Source: Citrobacter sp. RHB25-C09 (GTDB taxonomy: Bacteria; Pseudomonadota; Gammaproteobacteria; Enterobacterales; Enterobacteriaceae). From it: 64,000 nucleotides of DNA. The position numbers were made by a program, and so were the translations under genes. Positions 51,089-60,166 of this stretch are shown in pieces. A model generated the notes under the pieces. That model was not told the DNA's origin, did no database searches, and saw nothing but the letters and a program-made list of their open reading frames with translations. Numbering within the stretch: position 1 is the stretch's first letter; each line of letters begins with the position of its first letter. The stretch spans positions 496,001 to 560,000 of the forward strand of contig NZ_CP057483.1 of NCBI RefSeq assembly GCF_013836145.1, given 5' to 3'.

Positions 51089-52967
51089 ATTCGAAACCAC
51101 TTTTGCAGATCTGGGCCTGAAGGCTCCTATCCTTGAAGCCCTTAACGATCTGGGTTACGAAAAACCATCTCCAATCCAGGCAGAGTGCATTCCGCATCTG
51201 CTGGGCGGTCGCGATGTTCTGGGTATGGCCCAGACCGGTAGCGGCAAAACCGCAGCGTTCTCTTTACCGCTGCTCAACAATCTTGATCCTGAGCTGAAGG
51301 CACCTCAGATTCTGGTGCTGGCACCGACCCGCGAACTGGCGGTTCAGGTTGCTGAAGCCATGACGGATTTCTCTAAACATATGCGCGGCGTGAACGTGGT
51401 TGCCCTGTACGGCGGCCAGCGTTATGACGTGCAGTTACGCGCCCTGCGTCAAGGGCCGCAGATCGTCGTCGGTACGCCGGGTCGTCTGCTTGATCACTTA
51501 AAACGCGGCACGCTTGATCTCTCTAAACTGAGCGGTCTGGTGCTGGACGAAGCCGATGAAATGCTGCGTATGGGCTTCATCGAAGACGTCGAAACCATCA
51601 TGGCGCAGATCCCGGAAGGTCATCAGACCGCTCTGTTCTCTGCCACCATGCCGGAAGCGATCCGTCGCATTACCCGCCGCTTCATGAAAGAGCCGCAGGA
51701 AGTGCGCATTCAGTCCAGCGTGACGACCCGTCCGGACATTAGCCAGAGCTACTGGACTGTGTGGGGCATGCGTAAAAACGAAGCGCTGGTGCGTTTCCTG
51801 GAAGCGGAAGATTTTGATGCGGCGATTATCTTCGTTCGTACCAAAAACGCGACCCTGGAAGTGGCAGAAGCGCTGGAGCGTAGCGGCTATAACAGCGCCG
51901 CGCTGAATGGCGACATGAACCAGGCACTGCGTGAGCAGACGCTGGAGCGTCTGAAAGACGGTCGTCTGGATATCCTGATTGCAACCGACGTTGCGGCCCG
52001 TGGCCTGGACGTTGAGCGTATCAGCCTGGTTGTAAACTACGATATCCCGATGGATTCTGAGTCTTATGTTCACCGTATCGGTCGTACCGGCCGTGCGGGT
52101 CGTGCGGGCCGCGCGCTGCTGTTCGTTGAGAACCGCGAGCGTCGTCTGCTGCGCAATATCGAACGCACCATGAAGCTGACCATTCCGGAAGTAGAACTGC
52201 CGAACGCAGAACTGCTGGGTAAACGCCGTCTGGAAAAATTCGCCGCTAAAGTTCAGCAGCAGCTGGAAAGCAGCGATCTGGATCAGTACCGTGCGCTGCT
52301 GTCGCAGATTCAGCCTACCGCTGAAGGCGAAGAGCTGGATCTCGAAACGCTGGCTGCCGCGCTGCTGAAAATGGCACAGGGTGAACGTACCCTGATCGTT
52401 CCGCCAGATGCGCCGATGCGTCCTAAGCGTGAGTTCCGTGACCGTGATGACCGTGGTCCGCGTGACCGCAACGATCGTGGCCCACGTGCTGACCGTGGTG
52501 GCGATCGTGAAGATCGTCCGCGTCGCGAGCGTCGTGACGTTGGCGATATGCAGCTGTACCGCATTGAAGTGGGCCGTGATGATGGTGTTGAAGTTCGTCA
52601 TATCGTTGGCGCGATCGCTAACGAAGGCGATATCAGCAGCCGTTACATTGGTAACATCAAGCTGTTCGCTTCGCACTCTACCATCGAACTGCCGAAAGGT
52701 ATGCCGGGTGAAGTACTGCAGCACTTTACGCGCACTCGCATCCTGAACAAGCCGATGAACATGCAACTGGTCGGCGATGCACAGCCGCATACCGAACGTC
52801 GTGGCAGTGGTCGTAGCTTCGGTGGTGAACGTCGCGAAGGTGGCCGTAGCTTCGGTGGCGAGCGTCGTGAAGGGGGTCGTGGTGATGGTCGTCGTTTCAG
52901 CGGCGAGCGTCGTGAAGGCCGCGCTCCGCGTCGTGAAGAAGGCTCCAGCCGTCGTCGTGACGCGTAA
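51081..52967 (+). CDS. deaD: ATP-dependent RNA helicase DeaD (CsdA)
   Basis: Cold-shock DEAD-box helicase (628 residues) for 50S assembly and mRNA unwinding; also joins the cold degradosome. Q motif, Walker [13 protein letters not shown] in [12 protein letters not shown], and the [14 protein letters not shown] motif are visible; an RNA-binding DbpA-like domain lies around 480-560. The tail has repeats of [11 protein letters not shown] type. Start [12 protein letters not shown] at 51081 is chosen over the frame open to 51015, which is the shadow of yrbN. Confidence 0.97.
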
Positions 52968-53000
52968 ACTTTCCGTTTACTGACGTAAAGTAAAAGATAC

Positions 53001-53031
53001 AGCCCTGATAGAAATTATCGGGGCTTTTTTT
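53001..53031 (+). terminator. Terminator after deaD
   Basis: AGCCCTGATA-GAAAT-TATCGGGGCT followed by TTTTTT, 33 bases after the deaD stop. Confidence 0.87.
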
Positions 53032-53040
53032 ATTCCTTTT

Positions 53041-53076
53041 GTACTCTTGTACTGGTACAGTGCAACACAATAAAAT
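53041..53076 (+). promoter_or_regulatory. mtr promoter with TrpR operator
   Basis: TTGTAC (53047-53052), 18 bases, TAAAAT (53071-53076) form the promoter. GTACTCTTGTACTGGTAC (53041-53058) matches the TrpR operator core GTACTAGTTAACTAGTAC at 13-14 of 18 positions and covers the -35. Tryptophan would repress mtr. I found no clear TyrR box. Confidence 0.72.
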
Positions 53077-53111
53077 GCGGTCACATTATTTTTCGCTGGA
53101 GAAATCGCTAC

Positions 53112-54356
53112 ATGGCAACACTAACCACTACCCAGACGTCACCTTCGCTGCTCGGCGGTGTGGTGATCATCGGCGGCACCATCATTGGCGCAGGGATGTT
53201 CTCTCTGCCAGTGGTTATGGCGGGTAGCTGGTTTTTCTGGTCCATGGCGGCGCTGGTGTTCACCTGGTTCTGTATGCTTCATTCCGGGCTGATGATCCTT
53301 GAGGCGAACCTGAACTATCGAATTGGCTCCAGCTTCGACACCATTACCAAAGATCTGCTGGGTAAAGGCTGGAACGTGGTGAATGGCATTTCGATTGCCT
53401 TTGTGCTCTACATTTTGACCTACGCGTACATTTCCGCCAGCGGTTCGATTTTGCATCACACCTTTGCTGAGATGTCGCTTAACGTTCCGGCGCGCGCTGC
53501 GGGGCTGGGGTTTGCGCTGCTGGTCGCGGTGGTGGTGTGGATGAGCACTAAAGCAGTTAGCCGTATGACGGCGATTGTGCTGGGTGCGAAGGTGATCACT
53601 TTCTTCCTGACCTTCGGCAGCCTGTTGGGACATGTTCAGCCTGCAACGCTGTTTAACGTCGCGGAGAGTCATGCTTCCTATACGCCTTACTTACTGATGA
53701 CTCTACCGTTCTGTCTGGCATCGTTTGGCTACCACGGTAACGTGCCAAGCCTGATGAAATACTATGGAAAAGATCCGCGCACCATCGTGAAGTGCCTGGT
53801 TTATGGCACGCTGCTGGCGCTGGTGCTGTACAGCATCTGGCTGTTAGGGACGATGGGTAACATCCCGCGTCCGGAATTTATCGGCATTGCACAGAAGGGC
53901 GGCAATATTGATGTGCTGGTACAAGCGCTGAGCGGTGTGCTGAATAGCCGCAGTCTGGATCTGCTGCTGGTAGTGTTCTCAAACTTTGCAGTGGCGAGCT
54001 CATTCCTTGGGGTTACGCTGGGGTTGTTTGACTATCTGGCGGATCTGTTTGGTTTTGACGACTCGGCGATGGGGCGTTTCAAGACCGCACTGTTGACCTT
54101 CCTGCCACCGATTGTGGGCGGCCTGCTGTGGCCGAACGGTTTTCTGTACGCCATCGGCTACGCAGGACTTGCGGCAACCATCTGGGCGGCGATTGTCCCG
54201 GCGCTGCTGGCACGTAAATCGCGCAAACGCTTTGGCAGCCCGAAATTCCGCGTTTGGGGCGGTAAGCCGATGATTGCGCTGATTCTGGTATTCGGCGTGG
54301 GCAACGCGCTGGTACATATCTTATCGAGTTTTAATCTGTTGCCGGTGTATCAGTGA
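53112..54356 (+). CDS. mtr: High-affinity tryptophan permease Mtr
   Basis: Inner-membrane proton/tryptophan symporter (414 residues, E. coli length) of the aromatic amino acid permease family with eleven predicted membrane segments. The first segment carries the family motif GGTIIGAGMFSLPVV. It stands alone between the deaD terminator and a BIME. Confidence 0.97.
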   Translation: MATLTTTQTSPSLLGGVVIIGGTIIGAGMFSLPVVMAGSWFFWSMAALVFTWFCMLHSGLMILEANLNYRIGSSFDTITKDLLGKGWNVVNGISIAFVLYILTYAYISASGSILHHTFAEMSLNVPARAAGLGFALLVAVVVWMSTKAVSRMTAIVLGAKVITFFLTFGSLLGHVQPATLFNVAESHASYTPYLLMTLPFCLASFGYHGNVPSLMKYYGKDPRTIVKCLVYGTLLALVLYSIWLLGTMGNIPRPEFIGIAQKGGNIDVLVQALSGVLNSRSLDLLLVVFSNFAVASSFLGVTLGLFDYLADLFGFDDSAMGRFKTALLTFLPPIVGGLLWPNGFLYAIGYAGLAATIWAAIVPALLARKSRKRFGSPKFRVWGGKPMIALILVFGVGNALVHILSSFNLLPVYQ

Positions 54357-54365
54357 TCCTTTTGT

Positions 54366-54436
54366 GCCGGATGGCGGCTACGCCTTATCCGGCCTACGCG
54401 ATCCCGCAGGCCCGGTAAGCGAAGCGCCACCGGGCA
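54366..54436. repeat. REP/BIME element (mtr-yhbW)
   Basis: GCCGGATGGCGGCTACGCCT followed by TATCCGGCCTACGCG (54366-54398) and inverted GGCCCGGTAAGCGAAGCGCC followed by ACCGGGC (54409-54435). Two different REP stem types (GCCGGAT and GCCCGGT) are paired. Confidence 0.92.
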
Positions 54437-54445
54437 AAGCAATGG

Positions 54446-55453
54446 CTACCCCACCAACTCTTCTCTCACCTGCATTGCCAAATCAAACGAATGCAGGCGC
54501 GCCTGATGATCGAAAATCTGCCCGTTAACCATAATCTCATCGGCCTGGGTTTCACGCAGAATAGATTCCAGCCCATGGCGGATTTTCACCTTATCCCCCA
54601 CCAGCGACATGCTCAGAGCCTGCTGCACGCCGTACTGCTCCGAAGGCGACCAGAACTGATCCATATTTTGAATCGGCGCAGGAAGCTGTCCGGTTTCACC
54701 CCGGCGCAATTTCACAAACGCCTGCTGCATGGAAGTGAACAGATACTCCGCGTCGCGGTTGCTGTCGGCGGCAATGATATTGATGCATACCATCGCGTAC
54801 GGTTTATCCAGACGCACAGAAGGCTTGAACTGGGTACGGTACAGATGCAGCGCCTGGAACAGCATGTCCGGTGCAAAATGGGAAGCAAACGCAAACGGCA
54901 GTCCCAGCTGCGCGGCGAGCTGGGCGCTATACAGGCTTGAGCCTAACAGCCACACCGGGATCTTCTCACCGTAGCCTGGAACCGGCCGCACGTGCGGGTT
55001 CGGATCGCGCGCGTCGAACCAGTCCACCAGCTCGGCCACATCGCGCGGGAAATTATCGATATCACCGCTCATATGACGACGCAGCGCGCGCATCGTCGGC
55101 TGGTCACTGCCTGGCGCACGACCAAGGCCCAGGTCAATACGCCCGGGGTAGAGAGTATTGAGCGTCCCAAACTGTTCGGCAATCACCAGCGGAGAATGGT
55201 TCGGCAGCATCACGCCACCGGAACCCAGATGCAGGGTGGTGGTGTTCGCCGCCAGATAGCCAATCAGTACAGAGGTTGCTGCACTGGCGATCCCGGTCAT
55301 ATTATGGTGTTCAGCCAGCCAGTAGCGATGATAGCCCCGTTTTTCCGCGAGGCGAGCAAGGTCTAGTGAGTGTGTGAAGGCTTCTTTAGCAGAAGAACCT
55401 TCGGAGATCGGCGCCAGATCCAGCACCGAAAAGGGAATGGTTTTATCAGTCAT
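54446..55453 (-). CDS. yhbW: Luciferase-like monooxygenase YhbW
   Basis: Flavin-dependent luciferase-like family protein (335 residues); no substrate is established. N-terminal VLDLAPISEG and the conserved RYWLAEHHNM and GSGGVMLPNHSPLVIAEQFGTL segments are typical. It is convergent with mtr, and the upstream gap to ubiV holds a BIME. Confidence 0.93.
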   Translation of the reverse strand: MTDKTIPFSVLDLAPISEGSSAKEAFTHSLDLARLAEKRGYHRYWLAEHHNMTGIASAATSVLIGYLAANTTTLHLGSGGVMLPNHSPLVIAEQFGTLNTLYPGRIDLGLGRAPGSDQPTMRALRRHMSGDIDNFPRDVAELVDWFDARDPNPHVRPVPGYGEKIPVWLLGSSLYSAQLAAQLGLPFAFASHFAPDMLFQALHLYRTQFKPSVRLDKPYAMVCINIIAADSNRDAEYLFTSMQQAFVKLRRGETGQLPAPIQNMDQFWSPSEQYGVQQALSMSLVGDKVKIRHGLESILRETQADEIMVNGQIFDHQARLHSFDLAMQVREELVG

Positions 55454-55554
55454 AACGGCTCACTTTGTTCCGATTAATCTTTCCATACTGCATTAAAGAT
55501 TAGCGAATGTTGTTAACAAAGTGAGCTTTATATGGCAAGTGCCGAATATAACAT

Positions 55555-55627
55555 GCCTGATGGCGCTACGCTTATCAGGCCTACAGGTCAGAGTAGGCCG
55601 GATAAGGCATTCATGCCGCCATCCGAC
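55555..55627. repeat. REP/BIME element (yhbW-ubiV)
   Basis: GCCTGATGGCGCTACGCTTA followed by TCAGGCCTAC (55555-55584) and inverted GTAGGCCGGATAAGG...GCCGCCATCCGAC (55593-55627). It ends four bases before the ubiV stop. Confidence 0.92.
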
Positions 55628-55631
55628 AAAT

Positions 55632-56510
55632 TTACACCTGCAACTCGAGTCCCGCCAGACGCTTCCAGTAGCCGTTACAGTCGCTGTGTGCCGCAAGCGG
55701 TAGCGGTGCGCCGCCGTGCTCATTAGCGCGGAAAGCGTCGAGCATGGCGAACGTCTCCGTACTCAGGGGCGACAAGCGCACAATATCCACCAGACCCAGC
55801 ATCGACGTGAGATCGTTGCCCAGGTTATAGACATAGCCGCTCATGGTTTGAATGCCATTGAGCACAAACACTTGCTGATTTTCCTGCGAAAGCACGTCCC
55901 GACCGTTTGGATATTTAATGCAGCAGGTTTCGCACTCGTCCTTCGGGCGGTCTTCGGAACGGGCTGTAAAGCAGCGCGCAGAATAGGCCAGGGGCAGATG
56001 CCCGTAGCTCAGCACTTCTACCTCAAACTGATTGCGTATGCCCAGTTCATCACACTGGTTGAGCAGGTTGATCAGCCAGTCACGGGAAAGCTCCACCGGC
56101 ATACACCAGCGCACCATGCCCTGTTTGAGCAGCAGGCGCAGCGTGACCGCGTTGTAGCAGTTCAATGCGTGTCCGGCAACAAACGGCAGCTTGCGTTCAG
56201 CACACATGTTCACTACGCCGAGATCGCTGGCCTCCAGCAAAAAATCGCCGTTTTCAACATAGCGCTTCAGCTCGTTGAGTTCCGACGATGCCTGCACCAA
56301 CGCCAGCGTTGAGAGCACCACCTGTTTGCCACTGCCGGCGAGCGATTTTGCCATATCCAGCCAGTCGCCCACTTTGGTCGCACGGCGCTTGCTGCATACC
56401 GCTTCGCCAAGGTAAATCACATCAGCACTGCTAGTTGCTGCCTGCTGATAAAAATCTTCCAGCGTCTCTTTCGACCAGTAATAGAGCACGGGTCCTAAGG
56501 AATATTTCAT
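55632..56510 (-). CDS. ubiV: Oxygen-independent ubiquinone hydroxylation protein UbiV
   Basis: Peptidase U32-family iron-sulfur protein (292 residues) that with UbiU hydroxylates the ubiquinone ring without oxygen. Cysteines consistent with the 4Fe-4S site are seen in GEAVCSKRR and ECETCCIKYP. Start MKYSLGPVL at 56510 gives the E. coli length; the frame is open to 56528. It follows ubiU by 8 bases. Confidence 0.95.
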   Translation of the reverse strand: MKYSLGPVLYYWSKETLEDFYQQAATSSADVIYLGEAVCSKRRATKVGDWLDMAKSLAGSGKQVVLSTLALVQASSELNELKRYVENGDFLLEASDLGVVNMCAERKLPFVAGHALNCYNAVTLRLLLKQGMVRWCMPVELSRDWLINLLNQCDELGIRNQFEVEVLSYGHLPLAYSARCFTARSEDRPKDECETCCIKYPNGRDVLSQENQQVFVLNGIQTMSGYVYNLGNDLTSMLGLVDIVRLSPLSTETFAMLDAFRANEHGGAPLPLAAHSDCNGYWKRLAGLELQV

Positions 56511-56518
56511 TGCTTCCC

Positions 56519-57514
56519 TCACTGCCATTTACGGTGATACGCGCCAAGCGTGGTCTGGGTGCCTTCGGACATGGCACCGAGTGTCTCCATCCACGCGGCC
56601 TGCGGGGCATAATTCTGCGGGTCGGCGATGCAGCGGTCGATGGCCTGGCGCCAGACTTTGGCCACCTGGCTAACATAGGCCGGGCTGCGCTGGCGACCTT
56701 CGATTTTCACCGAGGCGATGTTCGCGGCCAACAATTCCGGCAGCAGTTCAAGCGTATTGAGGCTGGTCGGTTCTTCCAGCGCGTGGTATCGCTCGCCGCC
56801 GACCAGATAGCGGCCTTTGCATAGCGTCGGATACCCGGCGTTTTCCCCATCCTGATAGCGATCAATCAACACTTCATTGAGGCGAGACTCCAGCCCCTGC
56901 GGTGTCTGCTGCCAGCGCACAAAGCGGGCTGGGGAACAGGCGCCTACCGTATTCGGCGATTCTCCGGTCAAATAAGAAGAGAGATAGCAACGGCCCTCCG
57001 CCATAATGCACAGACTTCCGAATGCAAAAACCTCCAGCGGCACCGGCGTTACGCGAGCAAGCTGTTTCACCTGATGGATCGACAACACACGTGGCAGGAC
57101 AACGCGCGCGACGTCGAAATTACGGTGGTAAAAGTTCACCGCTTCCTCGTTGGTCGCGGAAGCCTGAACTGAGACATGGCGCTCAATATGGGGGTAGCGC
57201 TCTGCGGCATACTCCAACATCGCGAGGTCGGCGAGGATCAGCGCGTCAGCACCCAGCTGTGCTGCCATATCGACGGCACGCTGCCAGCGGGCATAGCCGT
57301 CCGGGTGAGCGAAGGTATTGATCGCAATATGTAATTTACGTCGATGTTGATGGACGAAACTCACCGCTTCCTGCAGTTTTTTCTCGGTAAAGTTAAGACC
57401 GGCAAAGTGACGGGCGTTAGTATCGTCTTTAAGCCCGATGTAAACGGCATCAGCGCCGTTTTCAATTGCCGCCTTAAGCGCCGGGAGATTTCCGGCAGGG
57501 CAGAGCAGCTCCAT
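56519..57514 (-). CDS. ubiU: Oxygen-independent ubiquinone hydroxylation protein UbiU
   Basis: U32-family partner of UbiV (331 residues, E. coli length). N-terminal MELLCPAGNLPALKAAIENG and cluster cysteines around SLCIMAEGRCYLSSY...ACSPARF are present. The gene diverges from ubiT. FNR control of ubiUV is known in E. coli; the 220-bp gap contains TTGAT half-sites (such as 57597 and 57631) but I could not find a clear full FNR palindrome. Confidence 0.96.
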   Translation of the reverse strand: MELLCPAGNLPALKAAIENGADAVYIGLKDDTNARHFAGLNFTEKKLQEAVSFVHQHRRKLHIAINTFAHPDGYARWQRAVDMAAQLGADALILADLAMLEYAAERYPHIERHVSVQASATNEEAVNFYHRNFDVARVVLPRVLSIHQVKQLARVTPVPLEVFAFGSLCIMAEGRCYLSSYLTGESPNTVGACSPARFVRWQQTPQGLESRLNEVLIDRYQDGENAGYPTLCKGRYLVGGERYHALEEPTSLNTLELLPELLAANIASVKIEGRQRSPAYVSQVAKVWRQAIDRCIADPQNYAPQAAWMETLGAMSEGTQTTLGAYHRKWQ

Positions 57515-57734
57515 AATTTTTCCTGAAGGTTGCGCCGCCTGGGACGCATAATTGTTAAAGAACAGGAATTTTAGTTAACCTTGCTGCGACAATTTTTGAT
57601 TTAAGGCAGTTAAAGTCGTATTGATATCAGCAATAAAGAGGTACGGTTTTCGCACGCAATTGTTGATTTATGCCGCTATGTCATTTTTCTGATATGGCAG
57701 AATAGCGGGACAACTGAAACAGGGAGTAAAGCTC

Positions 57735-58259
57735 GTGTTAGATAAGCTGCGTTCACGCTTAGTACATTTAGGTCCGTCTCTGATGAGTGTGCCGGTTAAA
57801 CTGACGCCCTTTGCGCTGCAGCGCCAGGTTCTGCAACAGGTCCTGAGCTGGCAATTTCGCCAGGCGCTGGCAGATGGGGAGCTGGAGTTCCTCGAAGGCC
57901 GTTGGTTAAGTATTACAGTTCGCGATATTGGCCTTACATGGTATACCTCTGTAGAGAACGACAAACTGATCGTCAGCCAGAATGCACAAGCCGACGTGAG
58001 TTTTAGCGCGGATGCCAGCGATCTGCTGATGATTGCGGCGCGTAAGCAGGACCCGGATACGCTTTTCTTCCAGCGTCGTCTGGTTATTGAAGGCGACACG
58101 GAACTAGGGTTGTATGTTAAAAACCTGATGGATGCCATTGAGCTGGAGCAGATGCCAAAAGCGTTACGCGTCTTGCTGCTGCAACTGGCAGATTTTGTTG
58201 AAGCGGGCATGAAGCCCTCAACAGAAACCAAACAGACATCGGTAGGTGAACCATGCTAA
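57735..58259 (+). CDS. ubiT: Ubiquinone biosynthesis accessory factor UbiT (SCP2 domain)
   Basis: SCP2-domain lipid-binding protein (174 residues) that, as shown in E. coli, is needed for oxygen-independent ubiquinone synthesis. The start is GTG (LDKLRSRLVHLGP) preceded by AGGGAG. The SCP2 signature QADVSFSADASDLLMIAARKQDPDTLFFQRRL is clear. It overlaps yhbS by 7 bases and diverges from ubiU. Confidence 0.95.
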   Translation: MLDKLRSRLVHLGPSLMSVPVKLTPFALQRQVLQQVLSWQFRQALADGELEFLEGRWLSITVRDIGLTWYTSVENDKLIVSQNAQADVSFSADASDLLMIAARKQDPDTLFFQRRLVIEGDTELGLYVKNLMDAIELEQMPKALRVLLLQLADFVEAGMKPSTETKQTSVGEPC

Positions 58260-58756
58260 TTCGAGTAGAAATTCCCATTGACGCGCCGGGCATTGATGCC
58301 CTGCTGCGTCGCTCATTCGAAAGCGATGCGGAAGCAAAACTGGTTCACGATCTGCGTGAAGACGGTTTTCTGACGCTCGGTCTGGTTGCCACGGACGATG
58401 AAGGTCAGGTGGTGGGCTATGTGGCATTCAGTCCCGTCGACGTGCAGGGAGAAGATCTGCAATGGGTCGGGATGGGGCCGCTGGCGGTAGATGAAAATTA
58501 CCGGGGACAAGGCCTGGCGCGTCAGTTGGTCTATGAAGGACTGGATTCGCTAAACGAATTTGGCTACGCCGCCGTTGTTACGCTGGGCGATCCGGCGCTG
58601 TACGGACGTTTAGGATTTGAACTTGCCGCGCATTACGATCTTCACTGCCGTTGGCCGGGGACCGAAAGCGCGTTTCAGGTGCATCGCTTAGCTGACGATG
58701 CGCTCAAGGGTGTGACAGGACTGGTCGAGTATCACGATCATTTTAATCGCTTTTAA
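58253..58756 (+). CDS. yhbS: GNAT-family N-acetyltransferase YhbS
   Basis: Acetyltransferase (167 residues) of unknown substrate. The acetyl-CoA-binding V/I-x-x-x-x-R-GxG-x-A loop is seen as VDENYRGQGLARQLV near 80-94. It overlaps ubiT at its start and yhbQ tail-to-tail at its end (14 bases). Confidence 0.93.
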   Translation: MLIRVEIPIDAPGIDALLRRSFESDAEAKLVHDLREDGFLTLGLVATDDEGQVVGYVAFSPVDVQGEDLQWVGMGPLAVDENYRGQGLARQLVYEGLDSLNEFGYAAVVTLGDPALYGRLGFELAAHYDLHCRWPGTESAFQVHRLADDALKGVTGLVEYHDHFNRF

Positions 58757-59045
58757 GCGTCGGGGTTTGCAGGCTGTTAAGCAATGCCGCAAACCCAACA
58801 CCATCGACCACCAGGCGCTCTTTCTGACGCTTGGTGAGTTGCTTGATGCGGTATTCCATACGTAACGCCAGCGAACGATCGCCAACCTGCGCAGAAAACG
58901 CCAGCGTCAGTTCCCCTTTTCCCCGTAGCGCTTTTGCGCCTTTTCCGCTCTGATGCTGCTGATAACGGCGCGCCACATCGGTGGTGATGCCGGTGTACAG
59001 GGCATTGTCGGCAGTACGGATCAAATAGAGATACCAGGGTGTCAT
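58743..59045 (-). CDS. yhbQ: GIY-YIG domain nuclease-like protein YhbQ
   Basis: Small GIY-YIG-fold protein (100 residues) related to the UvrC/SLX nuclease family; DNA cleavage has been reported for E. coli YhbQ. YLYLIRTADNALYTGITTDVARR carries the GIY-YIG core residues. Start MTPWYLYLIR at 59045 matches E. coli; the frame is open to 59111. It overlaps yhbS tail-to-tail. Confidence 0.93.
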   Translation of the reverse strand: MTPWYLYLIRTADNALYTGITTDVARRYQQHQSGKGAKALRGKGELTLAFSAQVGDRSLALRMEYRIKQLTKRQKERLVVDGVGFAALLNSLQTPTLKSD

Positions 59046-59097
59046 CATGACCTTCGTCGTGTTACGTTTCTGGCACTCAGTATAAAAGAGAACAGAG

Positions 59098-59541
59098 ATG
59101 GAAACACTCACTGCGATTAGCCGTTGGCTGGCGAAACAGCACGTTGTGACATGGTGCGTACACCATGAGGGGGAATTGTGGTGTGCGAATGCGTTCTACA
59201 TTTATGATGCGCAAAAAGTGGCCTTCTACGTGCTGACAGAGGAGAAAACGCGTCACGCGCAAATGTCCGGCTCCCAGGCAAACATTGCCGGAACGGTCAA
59301 CGGCCAGCCGAAAACGGTAGCGCTAATTCGCGGCGTGCAGTTTAAAGGGGTTATTTGTAAGCTGGAGGGGGGGGAAAGCGACGCCGCAAGACAGAAATAT
59401 AATCGTCGCTTCCCGGTTGCCAGAATGCTGTCAGCGCCAGTCTGGGAAATTCGTCTGGATGAAATTAAATTCACTGACAACACGCTGGGCTTCGGTAAAA
59501 AGTTAGTCTGGCTGCGTCGCTCAGGCTCCGAGGATGCGTAA
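59098..59541 (+). CDS. yhbP: Pyridoxamine 5'-phosphate oxidase-like protein YhbP
   Basis: Conserved protein (147 residues, UPF0306) with a flavin-reductase/PNPOx-like split barrel; function unknown. A run of eight G residues (59367-59374) lies mid-gene in the LEGGESD segment. It is convergent with yhbO and the two overlap by 21 bases at the 3' ends. Confidence 0.92.
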   Translation: METLTAISRWLAKQHVVTWCVHHEGELWCANAFYIYDAQKVAFYVLTEEKTRHAQMSGSQANIAGTVNGQPKTVALIRGVQFKGVICKLEGGESDAARQKYNRRFPVARMLSAPVWEIRLDEIKFTDNTLGFGKKLVWLRRSGSEDA

Positions 59542-60039
59542 CGCCTCACGGTTAAACGCCGGGAGATCGTCAGGCGTTCGGCTGGTGACCAGTTGATCTT
59601 TATCGATCACCACTTCCTGGTCGTAAAATTCCGCACCCGCATTTTTCACATCAATAATAATGGGTTTAACGGCAGTGACCTTACGTCCGCGAAGAACGTC
59701 GGCACTGATCAGCAACTGCGGGCCATGGCAAATCGCGAATACGGGTTTTCCGCTATTCACAAAATCTCGCGTAAAGGTCACAAAGCGGTCGTCACCACGC
59801 AGATAATCCGGCGAGTGGCCGCCTGGCAGCAGTAGTGCATCGAACTCAGCGGGACGAACGTCCTCAATCGCTTTATCAATCACGACGCTGGCTTCGCCTT
59901 TTTTGCCTTTCACCGTTTTCCCCGCCTGCTTCTCAATGGTGATGACCTCGTGTCCGGCCTGACGGAATGCTTCTGCGGGTGAAGTGAATTCGGAATCTTC
60001 AAATTCATCAGTAATTAATACGGCAATTTTCTTACTCAT
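59521..60039 (-). CDS. yhbO: DJ-1/PfpI family protein YhbO
   Basis: DJ-1 superfamily protein (172 residues) for which protection from stress and protein/nucleotide deglycation have been reported in E. coli, the latter debated. The nucleophile Cys104 sits in the elbow FAICHGPQLL; LLLPGGHSPDYLR precedes it. It converges on yhbP with a 21-base overlap. Confidence 0.95.
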   Translation of the reverse strand: MSKKIAVLITDEFEDSEFTSPAEAFRQAGHEVITIEKQAGKTVKGKKGEASVVIDKAIEDVRPAEFDALLLPGGHSPDYLRGDDRFVTFTRDFVNSGKPVFAICHGPQLLISADVLRGRKVTAVKPIIIDVKNAGAEFYDQEVVIDKDQLVTSRTPDDLPAFNREALRILGA

Positions 60040-60166
60040 GCGTCCTCCGCTTTAAGGCCTTGGATGAGGCAATATTTCCATGATGATGGATAATTACCCT
60101 GTGAACCATTAAGTCTGGTCGATGAAGCTGAGAGCGCAAGGCGGACAATTCTGTAAAGGGGTGAGG

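Noticed and set aside
51498..52790. 430-codon open frame antisense to deaD
   Set aside because: Shadow of deaD codon usage with no independent support.
52974..52991. TTTAC-TGAC-GTAAA inverted repeat as a TyrR box for mtr
   Set aside because: The half-sites are in the reverse arrangement of TGTAAA-N6-TTTACA, and the element is in the deaD 3' end; not accepted as TyrR.
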